Below, piece after piece: positions 12,641-24,345 of a DNA stretch of 64,000 nt. How positions within the stretch are numbered: the stretch's first letter is position 1; each line of letters starts with the position of its first letter. The translations under genes were made by a program, and so were the position numbers. The notes below the pieces were generated by a model. That model ran no database searches. It was not told the DNA's origin and saw only the letters and a program-made list of their open reading frames with translations. Source of the stretch: Heracleum sosnowskyi (lineage: Eukaryota > Streptophyta > Magnoliopsida > Apiales > Apiaceae); NCBI GenBank assembly GCA_030848705.1, contig CM061243.1, positions 12,239,044 through 12,303,043 of the forward strand. Direction: 5' to 3'.

Positions 12641-14345
12641 TTAAAAAACCATATTACCAAATTTTTGTTGGTTGATCTTATCTTACTTCTCATCCTCTTA
12701 CTCAATGATGGTAAAGCTGCAAGATAATGAATAAGTTAACAAACATTAGGTGAATAAATAGAAATAGCCAGAAGATAACTCACTAACCTGCGAAATTTTG
12801 AGGAGGTCTAACAATTATTTTTGAAGCATCACAATCCAAATTGGATTCCTCATTTTCTAAATAAATTATTTTTTTTAAGATAAAAGGACCTACTTAAAAG
12901 AATCATTCAAAGCAATCCATTTAATATGCTTCTTAACCAAAATACTATACAAAATCACAATCCAAATTGGATTCCTCATTTCCTGCATAAATTATTTTTG
13001 TTAAGATAAAAGGACCTACTTAAAAGAATCGCATATGCTAAATATAGCTAACTTCAAAGTAATCCATTTAATATGCTTCTTAACCAAAATATTATACAAA
13101 ACAAATAGGAAAAATTAAAAATATGTATGGAAATTGTCCTTATATTATGGCACGAATTCCTTGTGTCAGAAGTTTTAACTACAATAAATCTTCAAAATAA
13201 CATGTTTAACATAGTACATCATATACTGAACTAAAAAGACAATAATAAGCGTACCATTTTGATAGCATCGATGGCGTTTCTCCTTACGTTGTTATCTTTC
13301 TTTAGGCCCAGCTGCATTAGGTAAATTTAAACATTTAGAATAACTTAAGAATGCAAAAAGTAATTTTATATGCCTCTTCTAAAGTAATTTTTAAATACTA
13401 ATTTCTATAATTTTAAAATCTTTCAAGTAAACATTTTCAAAATAAATGTACCATTTTGGTATTGCAGACGTCGCTTCTTGTTACGTGTTTCCCTTTGCTC
13501 TATTTTCCCAGTTTCAACTGCTTACCAAACAAATATTAAGAAAATATCAATTTACTAAAAAAGTCTATTGCAATTTTTGCATGTAACAAATATTTAGTGT
13601 ATCATCTGGTGTGATTTGACGTCATTGGCTGTTACACATATATTTTTCCACAGCAGGCTTCAACAAAACATACATGTAATAAATAAAGATGTGTTAAACA
13701 ATTTTAGTTCCTTAGACAATAAATTATTAGTCAAAAACCTAGCTCAATACACTTAATTTAATTTTTGCATTCAAATATTTTCTTTCTGCCAAAGAATAAA
13801 TAACAATATACCTGATTTGACTTTAGAATCCAAATATTTCTTTGCGGTAAATAATGATCAATAGAGTTAATTTTGTCATCACAAACACTGGAAAATAGGT
13901 CCATTTTAAGGCATATATATGGAAAAAAATAACAGTTTGAAAAAAAAATATGAACGGTTGAAGCTTTTAGACATTGTCATATGACAGGTGCACATTATTC
14001 AATATCACAAATAAAGGAGGGTGGATCAACATCTGTTGTAATATTAAGATTTTCACACACACACACTAAACTAATAAGACAGATCATCAATACTGTAATA
14101 AAGTATACCTGTACCATTGATCGAAAGGTTCTTTTTAGAAGCGGCCTTCTATTAGAAATGAAAACACTACGAAGTTAGTGCTTAGAAGTTTTGCATATAT
14201 CTAACGGTTAAGTAAATTAGGATGTACTACTTGTGCCATGTATCTTTCTCGACGTTTCTTGTTGCATTGATCTCGATGTTCTTTAGTTTCTAATTCCTTT
14301 CTTTTACGATATCTTTCCTTTGCAAGTGTTCTCTGTCTTTCAGAT
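12641..14345 (-). other. Small Lys/Arg-rich exon-like pieces upstream of Helitron Rep
   Basis: Several short minus-strand segments are bordered by acceptor and donor consensus and read in the basic style of plant Helitron Rep N termini. They are about 14342-14226 (SERQRTLAKERYRKRKELE and DQCNKKRRERYM), 14144-14109, 13514-13452 (EQRETRNKKRRLQYQNG), 13315-13256 (the same type, ending RKEKRHRCYQNG, with an in-frame TAA), 12841-12788 and 12720-12660 (LSKRMRSKIRSTNKNL). The pieces at 13.3 and 13.5 kb share the same end and look like a duplicated exon. I infer these are N-terminal exons of the same broken Rep gene. The joining order and reading frame cannot be proven from sequence alone. Confidence 0.45.
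12826..13103. repeat. Direct tandem duplication, about 130-bp unit
   Basis: The segment starting CACAATCCAAATTGGATTCC at about 12828 and running to ACTATACAAAA near 12955 is repeated from about 12956 to 13101. The second copy differs by a few substitutions and a short insertion (GCATATGCTAAATATAGCTAAC). The first copy overlaps one of the exon-like pieces of the Helitron gene, so part of that exon is duplicated. Confidence 0.7.
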
Positions 14346-14472
14346 CGTAAAGGTAGACCTATAAAAGGTACTTAATTGTTAAATAAGATAAATCACGTGA
14401 AAATTAAAACAGTTGCAGGAATAGGTACATTACAGATCAACACACCCGTAAGGGCATTGTAGTTAGAAATGA

Positions 14473-17400
14473 TCAATGGTGTTTTGGTATACTGGTTATC
14501 TTATTTCTTAAAAATTGCAAACAATTACAGAAGTAATCAACGCAATTAACCGTAAAACACATATCATTCACAAAATTGCATTTGCTGCAGTAAGCAAGTT
14601 GAGCATAAATCAACATACCTGAATGTGGTTCACGATTTCCAATTTTTAACGACGGTATGAGCTGTTGTGTGGTTTGTTCGCCTCCTTCAAAATACAACAT
14701 AAACATATCAAATTAAAGAGACATGGTACATGTCATAAAAATGGTAAATGTATCATATTCACCAACCAATTGCGGTGTGGTTTGTAGAGTGGATTATTAG
14801 TTTTCTAATTATCAATAAAAATTATAAACAAATATCCAAGAATTCAAGGAACGTGTGTAACCAATATTTATAGAAATGCTAATTACAAATTTGTACAATG
14901 ATTTAAACAATTTTTTCCAGCTTTTGAGACTATGGACATAGTAATATGGAAAAAGTCATATTTATTAAAACCATATAATATATACGACATTGTTAAATAT
15001 TCCCTATATTTCATGCAAGGTATTTGTGTTGGAATTTATATTTGTAGGTCTAATAAATCAAAATTTTAAGAATCCTTCGTAATGACAACTCTTTACCACA
15101 ATTTTTTAATATTTAAAATGTATGTCACACTTTATTTTTACCCATCGCCTATATTATATAATAATAGAACAAATATATGAAACATGATTTATAATGGAAG
15201 AATAATTCAATTGAAATCAAACTATTGTAGAAAAGAAAAGATAGAACTACAAATTGGCTCCTCTAAACGTGTTTCTAGCAGTGGGACACCCTCAAAGTCA
15301 TCTCCTGCAAAAAGGTCAACACTTTCACTAAATATAACGTATTTACGTACCGTTAACCTTGATCTTTCCAGAATAAAAGAAAAGATAGAACTACCAGTCC
15401 CTAGTCCCGACTCCTCTAAAGGTGTTTCTAGTAGTTGGACACCCTCAAAGACATCATCTGTAAAAAAGGTCAACACTTTCACTAAATATAACATATTCAT
15501 GTAGCTTTAACCTTGCCAGGACTTATAATGGAATAATAATTCAATTGAAATCAAACTACTATAGAAAAGAAAAGATAGAACTACAAGTTGGCTCCTCTAG
15601 AGGTGTCTCTAGCAGTGGGACACCCTCGAAGTCTTCACCTACAAAAAAGGTCAACACTTTCACTAAATATAACGTATTTACGTACCGTTAACCTTGATCT
15701 TTCCAGCAAAAAAGAAAAGATAGAACTACCGGTCCCTAGTACCAGCTCCTCTAAATGTGTTTCCAGCAGTTGGACACCCTCAAAGACATCATCTGCAAAA
15801 AAGGTCAACACTTTCACTAAATATAACATATTCATGTAGCATTAACCTTGCCAGGACTCGGGCCATTAAAAAAAAGGAAAGATAGTAATCTTGATATACA
15901 TTATCTTTTTAGTATGCAACTTTTTGTAATTTTTTTATTAAGCTATATAAACACAATTCATGAACAATAGGTATTCTTTCCCCAAAAAAATGGATTTTAG
16001 CAGCTTGTAAGATAAACATCAACAAATACAAACCAGAGCGTAGCTTTCTATCCTTATACTTTTCACGCATTTGTGCATCATGTTTTATCCTCCATTTTCC
16101 GGCAATAATTTCTAACAAACTCTTTTCCGCAACAATGTCCAATAAATTGGTCAAACATTTAGAGGTCATTATTCATTTTGAGCAAGTTTTTAAATTATTT
16201 GTAGTCAAAATCTCAGTTACATGTTCCTCGTATATTTTCCGTAGTTCGCTGTTATGTTCCAGGTATTTTTTCAAACGGTTTTTACTGTATTCATCTCCCT
16301 GCTCATTGGTTTCAGTAAAATCATTCTTTTTATAATCTAGACTCTTCATGTTGCATTCAAAACCCGTCAAGCAAGAAAAACATCAAAGTTTAGTTCTGGA
16401 AGATAAATTCAATGAAAAAGAAAATGTCCTAGTTCATCAAAAATAATATTAAATCTAACAGCCAAGGTACTCATTTGAAAATCAAATAAGCAAAAATAAC
16501 ATCAAATCTACCTGCCAAGGTATTCATTTAAAGGGAAGCTAATTGGAGGCATGAATAGATTTGTCTATCAGAAATGATACCATTAAGGGAAGCTATAAGC
16601 TAAATAACGTTTTACTGGTAATCTTCAGACCCTGCAAAACTAAAAGATTTAAAAAAAAGAAGAAATAACCTACAAAATCTTTATGACTCACTCCTTCTAA
16701 TGATTAATACTTAATACATCTCTCCTTTAAAATATTGAACTCAATTAATATAACAAATATGCAGTTTATTATATAGAAATATAAGATACATGTAGGTACA
16801 AAATTATACACAAAGAAAATAATTACCTGCAAAGAGTGTATATGTTATAACATAAACATTTGATCTGCTAGATAGTTAACTACAGAATGTGTATGCATAT
16901 ATATTCACCATTAATATTTTGCTGGATTAACAGCGGGCCAAACATATTTGTCGTTTTTTCTAATTTCTATGTGAATGTATCTTAGTATAGATGCACTCAA
17001 TGTAGGGTTGAGAAATGGCAGTGAAGCACCATGTTTTCACTAACTATTCATATTCAGTGAATAATCACGAAAATGGATAACTCTTCGGGAGAGAGTTTGA
17101 ATAAAGATAGTTGAGCATAAAGCATAAATACTGTTAGTCCAGTCCAGTCCAGTCCATAGCTCTGACTCCTCTAAAGGTGCTCTTTGTAGTGGGTCTCCCA
17201 CGATACCATAAGTTTGGCCGTGTATACTAATTATCACTAACCTTACTGGTCTAAACAAATCTTTTGGGAAGAAGATTTTTATGTAGCATTTGATGTAACT
17301 TTTGCTGGGAAAATAATCTTGATATACATTATCTGTTTAGTATGTAACTTTTTTACTAAACTATATAAACACAATTCATGAATGGGATTCCCTCAAATCA

Positions 17401-17640
17401 TATATATACATGCATATTATATACTTGATTGGAGGTGGTATCTCTTCTCATGCAAGCGATAAACCAAGTGAAGTTGGTTCAGGAAATCCCCTGTCCCTGC
17501 AGTACCTTAAATTTATTTGGTTAAAACGCCTCCCCCAGCACCTCTACTTCCAGCCCAATGAAGGTTTGGGAGGGTTCATCAAAATGCTTTCCTCCATTCA
17601 AATAGGGACTCGGTGCAAAATACCTTTGTCCTGTTTCCAC
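14473..17640 (-). other. Probable further exon-like fragments of the Helitron-linked gene
   Basis: Short minus-strand open pieces with splice-like ends occur at about 14700-14636 (EGGEQTTQQLIPSLKIGNRE), 16370-16173 (RLKKYLEHNSELRKIYEEH) and 16169-16036 (KWRIKHDAQMREKYKDRKLR, then a gtttgt donor). Their charged, basic style fits the Rep N-terminal pieces downstream. A block at about 17640-17470 on the minus strand (EPSQTFIGLEVEVLGEAF) is not recognised. No family can be assigned with confidence, and this could equally be decayed transposon filler. Confidence 0.3.
15190..15862. repeat. 335-bp tandem duplication built from about 150-bp half-units
   Basis: The block GAAAAGATAGAACTAC...CTCCTCTAAA...GGACACCCTC...GGTCAACACTTTCAC recurs at about 15235, 15380, 15570 and 15715. 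Copies 1 and 3 are more alike (both followed by CGTATTTACGTACCG), as are 2 and 4 (both with ACATATTCATGTAGC), so an older 150-bp doubling was followed by a 335-bp duplication. A diverged fifth relative lies at about 17155-17215. On the minus strand each unit looks exon-like, with TTTTTGCAG followed by an open piece ending LLET.LEE. Confidence 0.8.
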
Positions 17641-18442
17641 CAATGTTTCTGTTGAAAACCAACAAAAGTAATACTCAACCATTCTAAAATCTATCCAACA
17701 CCTTTTATAATCAAGATTTTTATTTGACCACTACCTAAAGATAACTATACTAACCTATAAAATACAATATATACATTGATAAACATTACAGACGTCTACC
17801 ATTTAGGATTTAAATGACATTATGTTAAATATAAGTGTAAAACAATGTCCATCCTTTGCTCTTTTATTTTTCTCCAATCGAATCAAAATTGCAAGAATTC
17901 AGAAGTACCTCGATGAAGTTATGAGATTTCCGGCAGATTCAAGTAAAGTCGGATGTTGGTTGAAACCCGAGGCATTAAACAAATTTATAGTCATGTTTTA
18001 CCGACTATGTCCAGTTATTGTTAATAAAATATACTGATTATTTTAAGTTTCCATCGTATCACTTAATAAGCTCCAACTTGATACAATGATTTCCAACATA
18101 ATAAAAATCATAGGACTTGATATTGCATAAAAAAATAGTAAAAAGTTAAAGCGAATATGTATAAACGAAAAGAGCTCAAACTGATTATTGATTATTGGTA
18201 TTTACATATTATGCACACATAGCACACAAAGAACAAATTAAGACCTTAATTATTTTCAATCTATATAATGATGTTCCATGTTGATCTGACAAAAACTTGG
18301 AGCATGATAGAGTTCTCTGTTTGTTTAGAATGTCGTGTAACATTGATCATGCAAAGGAAATATTAATATTGTGATTAATTGGTAATTCACCCCCGAAAAG
18401 AACTAATTTTTTTTAATAGTTAACATTCAAAGAGCAGCCGTT

Positions 18443-18708
18443 GAGTAGCCTTTCTTTTATTTCACACTTCATTTCATGTAATCGACATCAAGAGAATTTG
18501 TTAAAAAAATTATAAAAGTAGATTAAGAATACATCATGTTGATAGCATAATAATACAGAAAAACAAACATTTGCACTGAGTAGCCTTTCTTTTATTTCAC
18601 ACTTCATTTCATGTAATCGGCATCAAGAGAATTTGTTAAAAAAATTATAAAAGTAGAAAAAGAATACATCATGTTGATAGCATAATAATACAGAAAAAAA
18701 ACATTTGC
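18443..18708. repeat. 135-bp direct repeat, two copies
   Basis: GAGTAGCCTTTCTTTTATTT begins at 18443 and again at 18578, and the copies stay alike to the end of ACAGAAAAA..ACATTTGC. Only a few differences are visible (GACATC/GGCATC, a short A-run change), so the duplication is recent. Confidence 0.85.
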
Positions 18709-18990
18709 TCATATAAGAAAGAGTACAACATATTTAAAGTACAACTGTATTTATATAGAAAGATAACAATCAACTGTATTGAGATATTGAAAATCATTGT
18801 CTTCTGATTTTTTTTATTAAATCTACATTAGTGCTCATGTACAAAACTGTTAGAAGGCGCATTTTCATTATTAGGGAAAAGACTACTACATAAACATCGA
18901 AGCTCAAACATCATCTCCTATATTTCAAACACTTTATGCCTTCTAATTTCTAGCAACACATTATATCCTCAAAAATGAGATTAAAATTAA

Positions 18991-19323
18991 GATGAGCCTA
19001 ATAAGGTTTTTAAGGGTTTAGACCATTACATCCATAAACGCAAACATAATCATATAAAATATGTAATTAGTACAAAGATATAAGTGATCCTATTTATCCA
19101 TGATGAGCCTAATAAGGTTTTTAAGGGTTTAGACCATTAAATCCATAAACGCAAACATAATCATATAAAATATGTAATTAGTACAAAGATATAAGTGATC
19201 CTATTTATCCATGATGAGCCTAATAAGGTTTTTAAGGGTTTAGACCATTACATCCATAAACACAAAAATAATCATATAAAATATGTAATTAGTACAAAGA
19301 TATAAGTGATCCTATTTATTTAT
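18991..19323. repeat. 111-bp tandem repeat, three copies
   Basis: GATGAGCCTAATAAGGTTTT starts at 18991, 19102 and 19213, giving an exact 111-bp period. The copies differ by single bases (CATTACATCC/CATTAAATCC, AACGCAAAC/AACACAAAA). It has no coding sense and is probably a minisatellite grown inside the Helitron-derived region. Confidence 0.9.
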
Positions 19324-20373
19324 GTATAACAAATAATATGCAATTACTAAAAGATAGAGATTGAGTAAGTGATGGAGCTACCTGATATCCGTTTGGCGCT
19401 TGCCAATTCAAGGATCAACTTTGGTGAGCCAGATTATTGATGTAATTGACTCTAGTGATGGTGGATGTTTAGATTGGACTCCGGTGGTTGCTCAGGCTTT
19501 GACTCTGGTGATGGTGAAGGGGAAGAGAACATGGTGTTCTGGATCATGAGAATTTGAGCTACAATCGAATACTATCATCGCAAAAAAAAATTGAATATAA
19601 TATTTTATGTTTTCTAAATTAATTAAAATATAATGGGTAAACAAATCTAAAAAGGAAATTAATTTTTTAAAAAGGGAAGGTGCTAACCAAATTACCAATT
19701 ATCCTATGGTTTGGCTATTATAGTTTAGTATAGATTAATATAGATTAGTATAGATTAGTATAGATTAGCTATATGCTAAATAACATCTAGAGTTACAGGT
19801 ACTCTTCATATCCTGCAAATCAAAAAGTTTTTAAAAAACAAGTAACATACAGTTATTCACTCCTTATAATTCATACTTAATACATATCTCCTCTAAAATA
19901 CAAAACTCAATTAATTATTAATATTATGCAATTTATTACATAGACATTTAAGATACATGTACATATATAATTATATACAAAAATTTAATAAAAAACTACA
20001 TCATAGAAACCTAAAACTCAGTAGCACTGTAGTAAAAGAACTGCATTCCATATTTCTACAGGGTACACATTTTTTTGGTATTAATTAGCTCCTACATTTC
20101 GATAACTTTTGGGGCCAGTTAAATCTTAAATCTTCAGCTAGCTAGTCAATCAGTACAAACTTCCAAAAAGCACTATGTTGGCATGTTGCAGTCCCTGGCA
20201 GTTGAACTATGGCACAGTTATAAAAAGTGAAAAAGCAAATGAGGAAGTTGTTTGTTTCATTAACTAAAGTTCAAGCTGAATCATTAAAATAAAGAACCAG
20301 CTTTCCAATATTTTCTTCTCTTTGGGTGTGACATACAACACGAGGAAGCTAGAATGATTGTGTTGTTCTTCAT
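19324..20373. other. Helitron-type terminus at 19734 and flank duplicated from 16.6 kb
   Basis: 19676-19734 repeats the end of the 1.11-kb array units (CTAACCAAATTACCAATTAT ... TTTAGTATAGA). It ends on the minus strand in A|TCTATACTAAAC, a Helitron 5'-end-like junction, followed by a short TATAGATTAG repeat. The next stretch (about 19765-20010) is a diverged copy of 16595-16835. A minus-strand ATG at 19548 opens a short Ser/Pro-rich frame (SSPSPSPESKPEQPPE) that soon stops. It might be a dead first exon. Confidence 0.45.
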
Positions 20374-23300
20374 ACCGCTGTTTACATTGTTTTTGAATTT
20401 ATTTATGGGATGTTCTCAATGCTACCACTTTTGTTTTTTTTTCCTTTTCCAGTGATTACCATTTTCCAATAGTATTAGATTCTCCGAATGTTACCATTGC
20501 TATTATACTGGTTGCATAATAGCATTAGAGTAAATATAGTGAAAAAGACAACTGGGGATGAATTTAGGCATTTAGCAAATTAACTGTTGCTTAGAAGAAT
20601 ATTAAAGGGAATTTCTCTTAATTTTTTGTTGAAACATGTAATGAATGATAGCTAACCAATTTCTTACATTGATGACAACAAGAGTATAAGACTAACGAAA
20701 TCAATAGATTTTGTCTACTGTGAGTAAATCAGGATATGCCTAATACCCTATGTTTATGCTATTAAAGATTTATTTATGAGGTTTTTGTATTTTAGATATT
20801 AGTAACAATCTCCCTTTTCCCAAAAGAGTAGCTCAGCTACTTCAATTGGCCATCATCGACAAAGACATGTCTAAAAAATTCCCAGCTATGTCAATGACCT
20901 TACCGACAAAGTTTGCATTGCCAAAAATAATGGTAACCTAGACAACCATCACTTTGTTTCTCCTGCAACTACCCATAGTATGATAATAGTGATTCGTAGA
21001 TTGCTGCTCCCGCAACTACCCATAGTACATTACAGTGATTCGTTTATGAGTTATATATCAAGCTTTTACAAATTTCTTATCCGAATTAACCTGGTCCCTC
21101 TTAGTATTTGTTCACAAACACATCAATTCATATCACATCACAACCAACTTATAGTAAATACAAATCAATATTATCAATAGTGAAGAATAGTGAAGACATG
21201 GGCTTACCCGCGGAATCGAAAGAAAGCTAATTACCCGAGATTGAAGTCGAAGTAATTTGTTTGAGGTGAGACTTGCAGAGTTTGGATTTGTGGGAGAGGG
21301 GAGGTAGTTGAAGTTCATTAGGAAAGAGGAACGTGTATAATTTACGTTAGATAATTAAATTGGGAGTTAATAAATAAATTAAAACAAATAAGTTGTAAGT
21401 TACTAAAAAAACGAGTTATAATTAAAAAAGGAAGGTGCTAACCAAGCTACCAATTATCCTATGGTTTGGCTATTATAGTTTAGTACCGATGTTTACATTG
21501 TTTTTGAATTTATTTATGGGATGTTCTCAATGCTACCACTTTTGTTTTTTTTTTCCTTTTCCGGTGATTACCATTTTCCAATAGTATTAGATTCTCCGAA
21601 TGTTACCATTGCTATTATACTGGTTGCATAATAGCATTAGAGTAAACATAGTGAAAAAGACAACTGGGGATGAATTTAGGCATTTAGCAAATTAACTGTT
21701 GCTTAGAAGAATATTAAAGGGAATTTCTCTTAATTTTTTGTTGAAACATGTAATGAATGATAGCTAACCAATTTCTTACATTGATGACAACAAGAGTATA
21801 AGACTAACGAAATCAATAGATTTTGTCTACTGTGAGTAAATCAGGATATGCCTAATACCCTATGTTTATGCTATTAAAGATTTATTTATGAGGTTTTTGT
21901 ATTTTAGATATTAGTAACAATCTCCCTTTTCCCAAAAGAGTAGCTCAGCTACTTCAATTGGCCATCATCGACAAAGACATGTCTAAAAAATTCCCAGCTA
22001 TGTCAATGACCTTACCGACAAAGTTTGCATTGCCAAAAATAATGGTAACCTAGACAACCATCACTTTGTTTCTCCTGCAACTACCCATAGTATGATAATA
22101 GTGATTCGTAGATTGCTGCTCCCGCAACTACCCATAGTACATTACAGTGATTCGTTTATGAGTTATATATCAAGCTTTTACAAATTTCTTATCCGAATTA
22201 ACCTGGTCCCTCTTAGTATTTGTTCACAAACACATCAATTCATATCACATCACAACCAACTTATAGTAAATACAAATCAATATTATCAATAGTGAAGAAT
22301 AGTGAAGACATGGGCTTACCCGCGGAATCGAAAGAAAGCTAATTACCCGAGATTGAAGTCGAAGTAATTTGTTTGAGGTGAGACTTGCAGAGTTTGGATT
22401 TGTGGGAGAGGGGAGGTAGTTGAAGTTCATTAGGAAAGAGGAACGTGTATAATTTACGTTAGATAATTAAATTGGGAGTTAATAAATAAATTAAAACAAA
22501 TAAGTTGTAAGTTACTAAAAAAGCGAGTTATAATTAAAAAAGGAAGGTGCTAACCAAGCTACCAATTATCCTATGGTTTGGCTATTTTAGTTTAGTACCG
22601 ATGTTTACATTGTTTTTGAATTTATTTATGGGATGTTCTCAATGCTACCACTTTTGTTTTTTTTTTTCCTTTTCCGGTGATTACCATTTTCCAATAGTAT
22701 TAGATTCTCCGAATGTTACCATTGCTATTATACTGGTTGCATAATAGCATTAGAGTAAACATAGTGAAAAAGACAACTGGGGATGAATTTAGGCATTTAG
22801 CAAATTAACTGTTGCTTAGAAGAATATTAAAGGGAATTTCTCTTAATTTTTTGTTGAAACATGTAATGAATGATAGCTAACCAATTTCTTACATTGATGA
22901 CAACAAGAGTATAAGACTAACGAAATCAATAGATTTTGTCTACTGTGAGTAAATCAGGATATGCCTAATACCCTATGTTTATGCTATTAAAGATTTATTT
23001 ATGAGGTTTTTGTATTTTAGATATTAGTAACAATCTCCCTTTTCCCAAAAGAGTAGCTCAGCTACTTCAATTGGCCATCATCGACAAAGACATGTCTAAA
23101 AAATTCCCAGCTATGTCAATGACCTTACCGACAAAGTTTGCATTGCCAAAAATAATGGTAACCTAGACAACCATCACTTTGTTTCTCCTGCAACTACCCA
23201 TAGTATGATAATAGTGATTCGTAGATTGCTGCTCCCGCAACTACCCATAGTACATTATAGTGATTCGTTTATGAGTTATATATCAAGCTTTTACAAATTT

Positions 23301-23708
23301 CTTATCCGAATTAACCTGGTCCCTCTTAGTATTTGTTCACAAACACATCAATTCATATCACATCACAACCAACTTATAGTAAATACAAATCAATATTATC
23401 AATAGTGAAGAATAGTGAAGACATGGGCTTACCCGCGGAATCGAAAGAAAGCTAATTACCCGAGATTGAAGTCGAAGTAATTTGTTTGAGGTGAGACTTG
23501 TAGAGTTTGGATTTGTAGGAGAGGGGAGGTAGTTGAAGTTCATTAGGAAAGAGGAACGTGTATAATTTACGTTAGATAATTAAATTGGGAGTTAATAAAT
23601 AAATTAAAACAAATAAGTTGTAAGTTACTAAAAAAGCGAGTTATAATTAAAAAAGGAAGGTGCTAACCAAGTTACCAATTATCCTATGGTTTGGCTATTA
23701 TAGTTTAG
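20374..23708. repeat. Three tandem copies of a 1.11-kb unit
   Basis: Units run about 20374-21484, 21485-22596 and 22597-23708 (1,111-1,112 bp). They are nearly identical by eye, differing mainly in a T-run length (around 20440, 21545 and 22655) and a handful of single bases. Each unit ends CTAACCAAG.TACCAATTATCC...TTTAGTA, the same sequence found at 19676 and at the Helitron-like 5' end at 23714. On the minus strand each unit contains an ATG-initiated piece (LPSPTNPNSASLTSNK, ending SR at a gtaatt donor) that could be a first exon. No family is recognised for the rest. The high identity means recent multiplication or, less likely, an assembly artefact. Confidence 0.92.
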
Positions 23709-23714
23709 TATAGA
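23658..23714 (-). mobile_element. Helitron 5'-end-like terminus (minus orientation)
   Basis: Read on the minus strand, the junction is AATTTA-A|TCTATACTAAAC, i.e. an A followed by the TC that begins Helitrons, then TATAATAGCC. The same terminal sequence ends each tandem unit and recurs at 19734. Orientation agrees with the Rep and RPA remnants at 9.4-12.6 kb, so this may be the outer 5' end of that element. No matching 3' end was found with certainty. Confidence 0.45.
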
Positions 23715-24345
23715 TTAAATCTCAACAGAAGGGCAAAGTTTGTCATTTTAATAGCTATAAAATTACGATTTTACCCTTATATTTTCTAAAATTACAAAAA
23801 ATGTCATTCATTAATAATTATGTAAAAAAATAGTGAAATTATGTTAGTGTTGGGAATTGAACACCTCACATTTTCCTATAAACTTCGTATCATAACCAAA
23901 TGAGCTACAATTTGTTTTAAGCTTAGTCTCAAACTCTTATTAGATAAACCACATTTTCTCCCACATTTTTTTTCAATTATTTTCCAGTAAATGAACAATG
24001 CTTTATATTTTTTTCTAGAATATAGCACATTAGATAGTTACAATAAATATTTTTAGCGGTTGTGTATAATCTACAATTATCTTTTTCCAATTTAAATTAT
24101 TGAAATATGTCATTTTAACATTTGTGAATTTATAAATTTGCCCCTACATGTTAAAAAATTACAAAAACACCAATTATTTTCTTTTTATGGAAAGAGTAGA
24201 TGAAATTATGTTAATATAGAGAATCAAACCACTAACCTTCTTTAATCAAACCCACTTCTTTAATCAAACCCACACATAAGCATCGTACTACATTTTATTT
24301 TGAGTTTTCTTTAAAATTTAATTAGATAAGCCACGTTTTCTCCCC
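23715..24345 (-). repeat. tRNA-derived (SINE-like) repeat, two diverged copies
   Basis: On the minus strand about 23915-23845 reads TGTAGCTCATTTGGTTATGA, then about 25 bases, then GGTGTTCAATTCCCAACA. These resemble a pol III A box (TRGCNNAGTNGG type) and B box (GTTCRANYCC) at tRNA spacing. No full cloverleaf can be drawn and no 3' CCA-type acceptor stem is visible. A second, more decayed copy of the same surroundings lies at about 24120-24345 (same AATTAGATAARCCAC.TTTTCTCC flank). This fits a tRNA-derived SINE or decayed tRNA pseudogene rather than a working tRNA. Confidence 0.45.

Noticed and set aside
15184..15839. 106- and 83-codon plus-strand frames
   Set aside because: Low-complexity translation of the 335-bp tandem repeat, with no start context or family.
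20980..23543. Three identical 66-codon plus frames and three identical 61-codon minus frames
   Set aside because: They recur only because the 1.11-kb unit is repeated; the plus frame matches no family. The minus piece is mentioned only as a possible first exon.
23845..23915. Functional tRNA gene on minus
   Set aside because: A- and B-box-like text is present but no acceptor stem or full cloverleaf can be formed, and a diverged second copy sits nearby, which fits a SINE.
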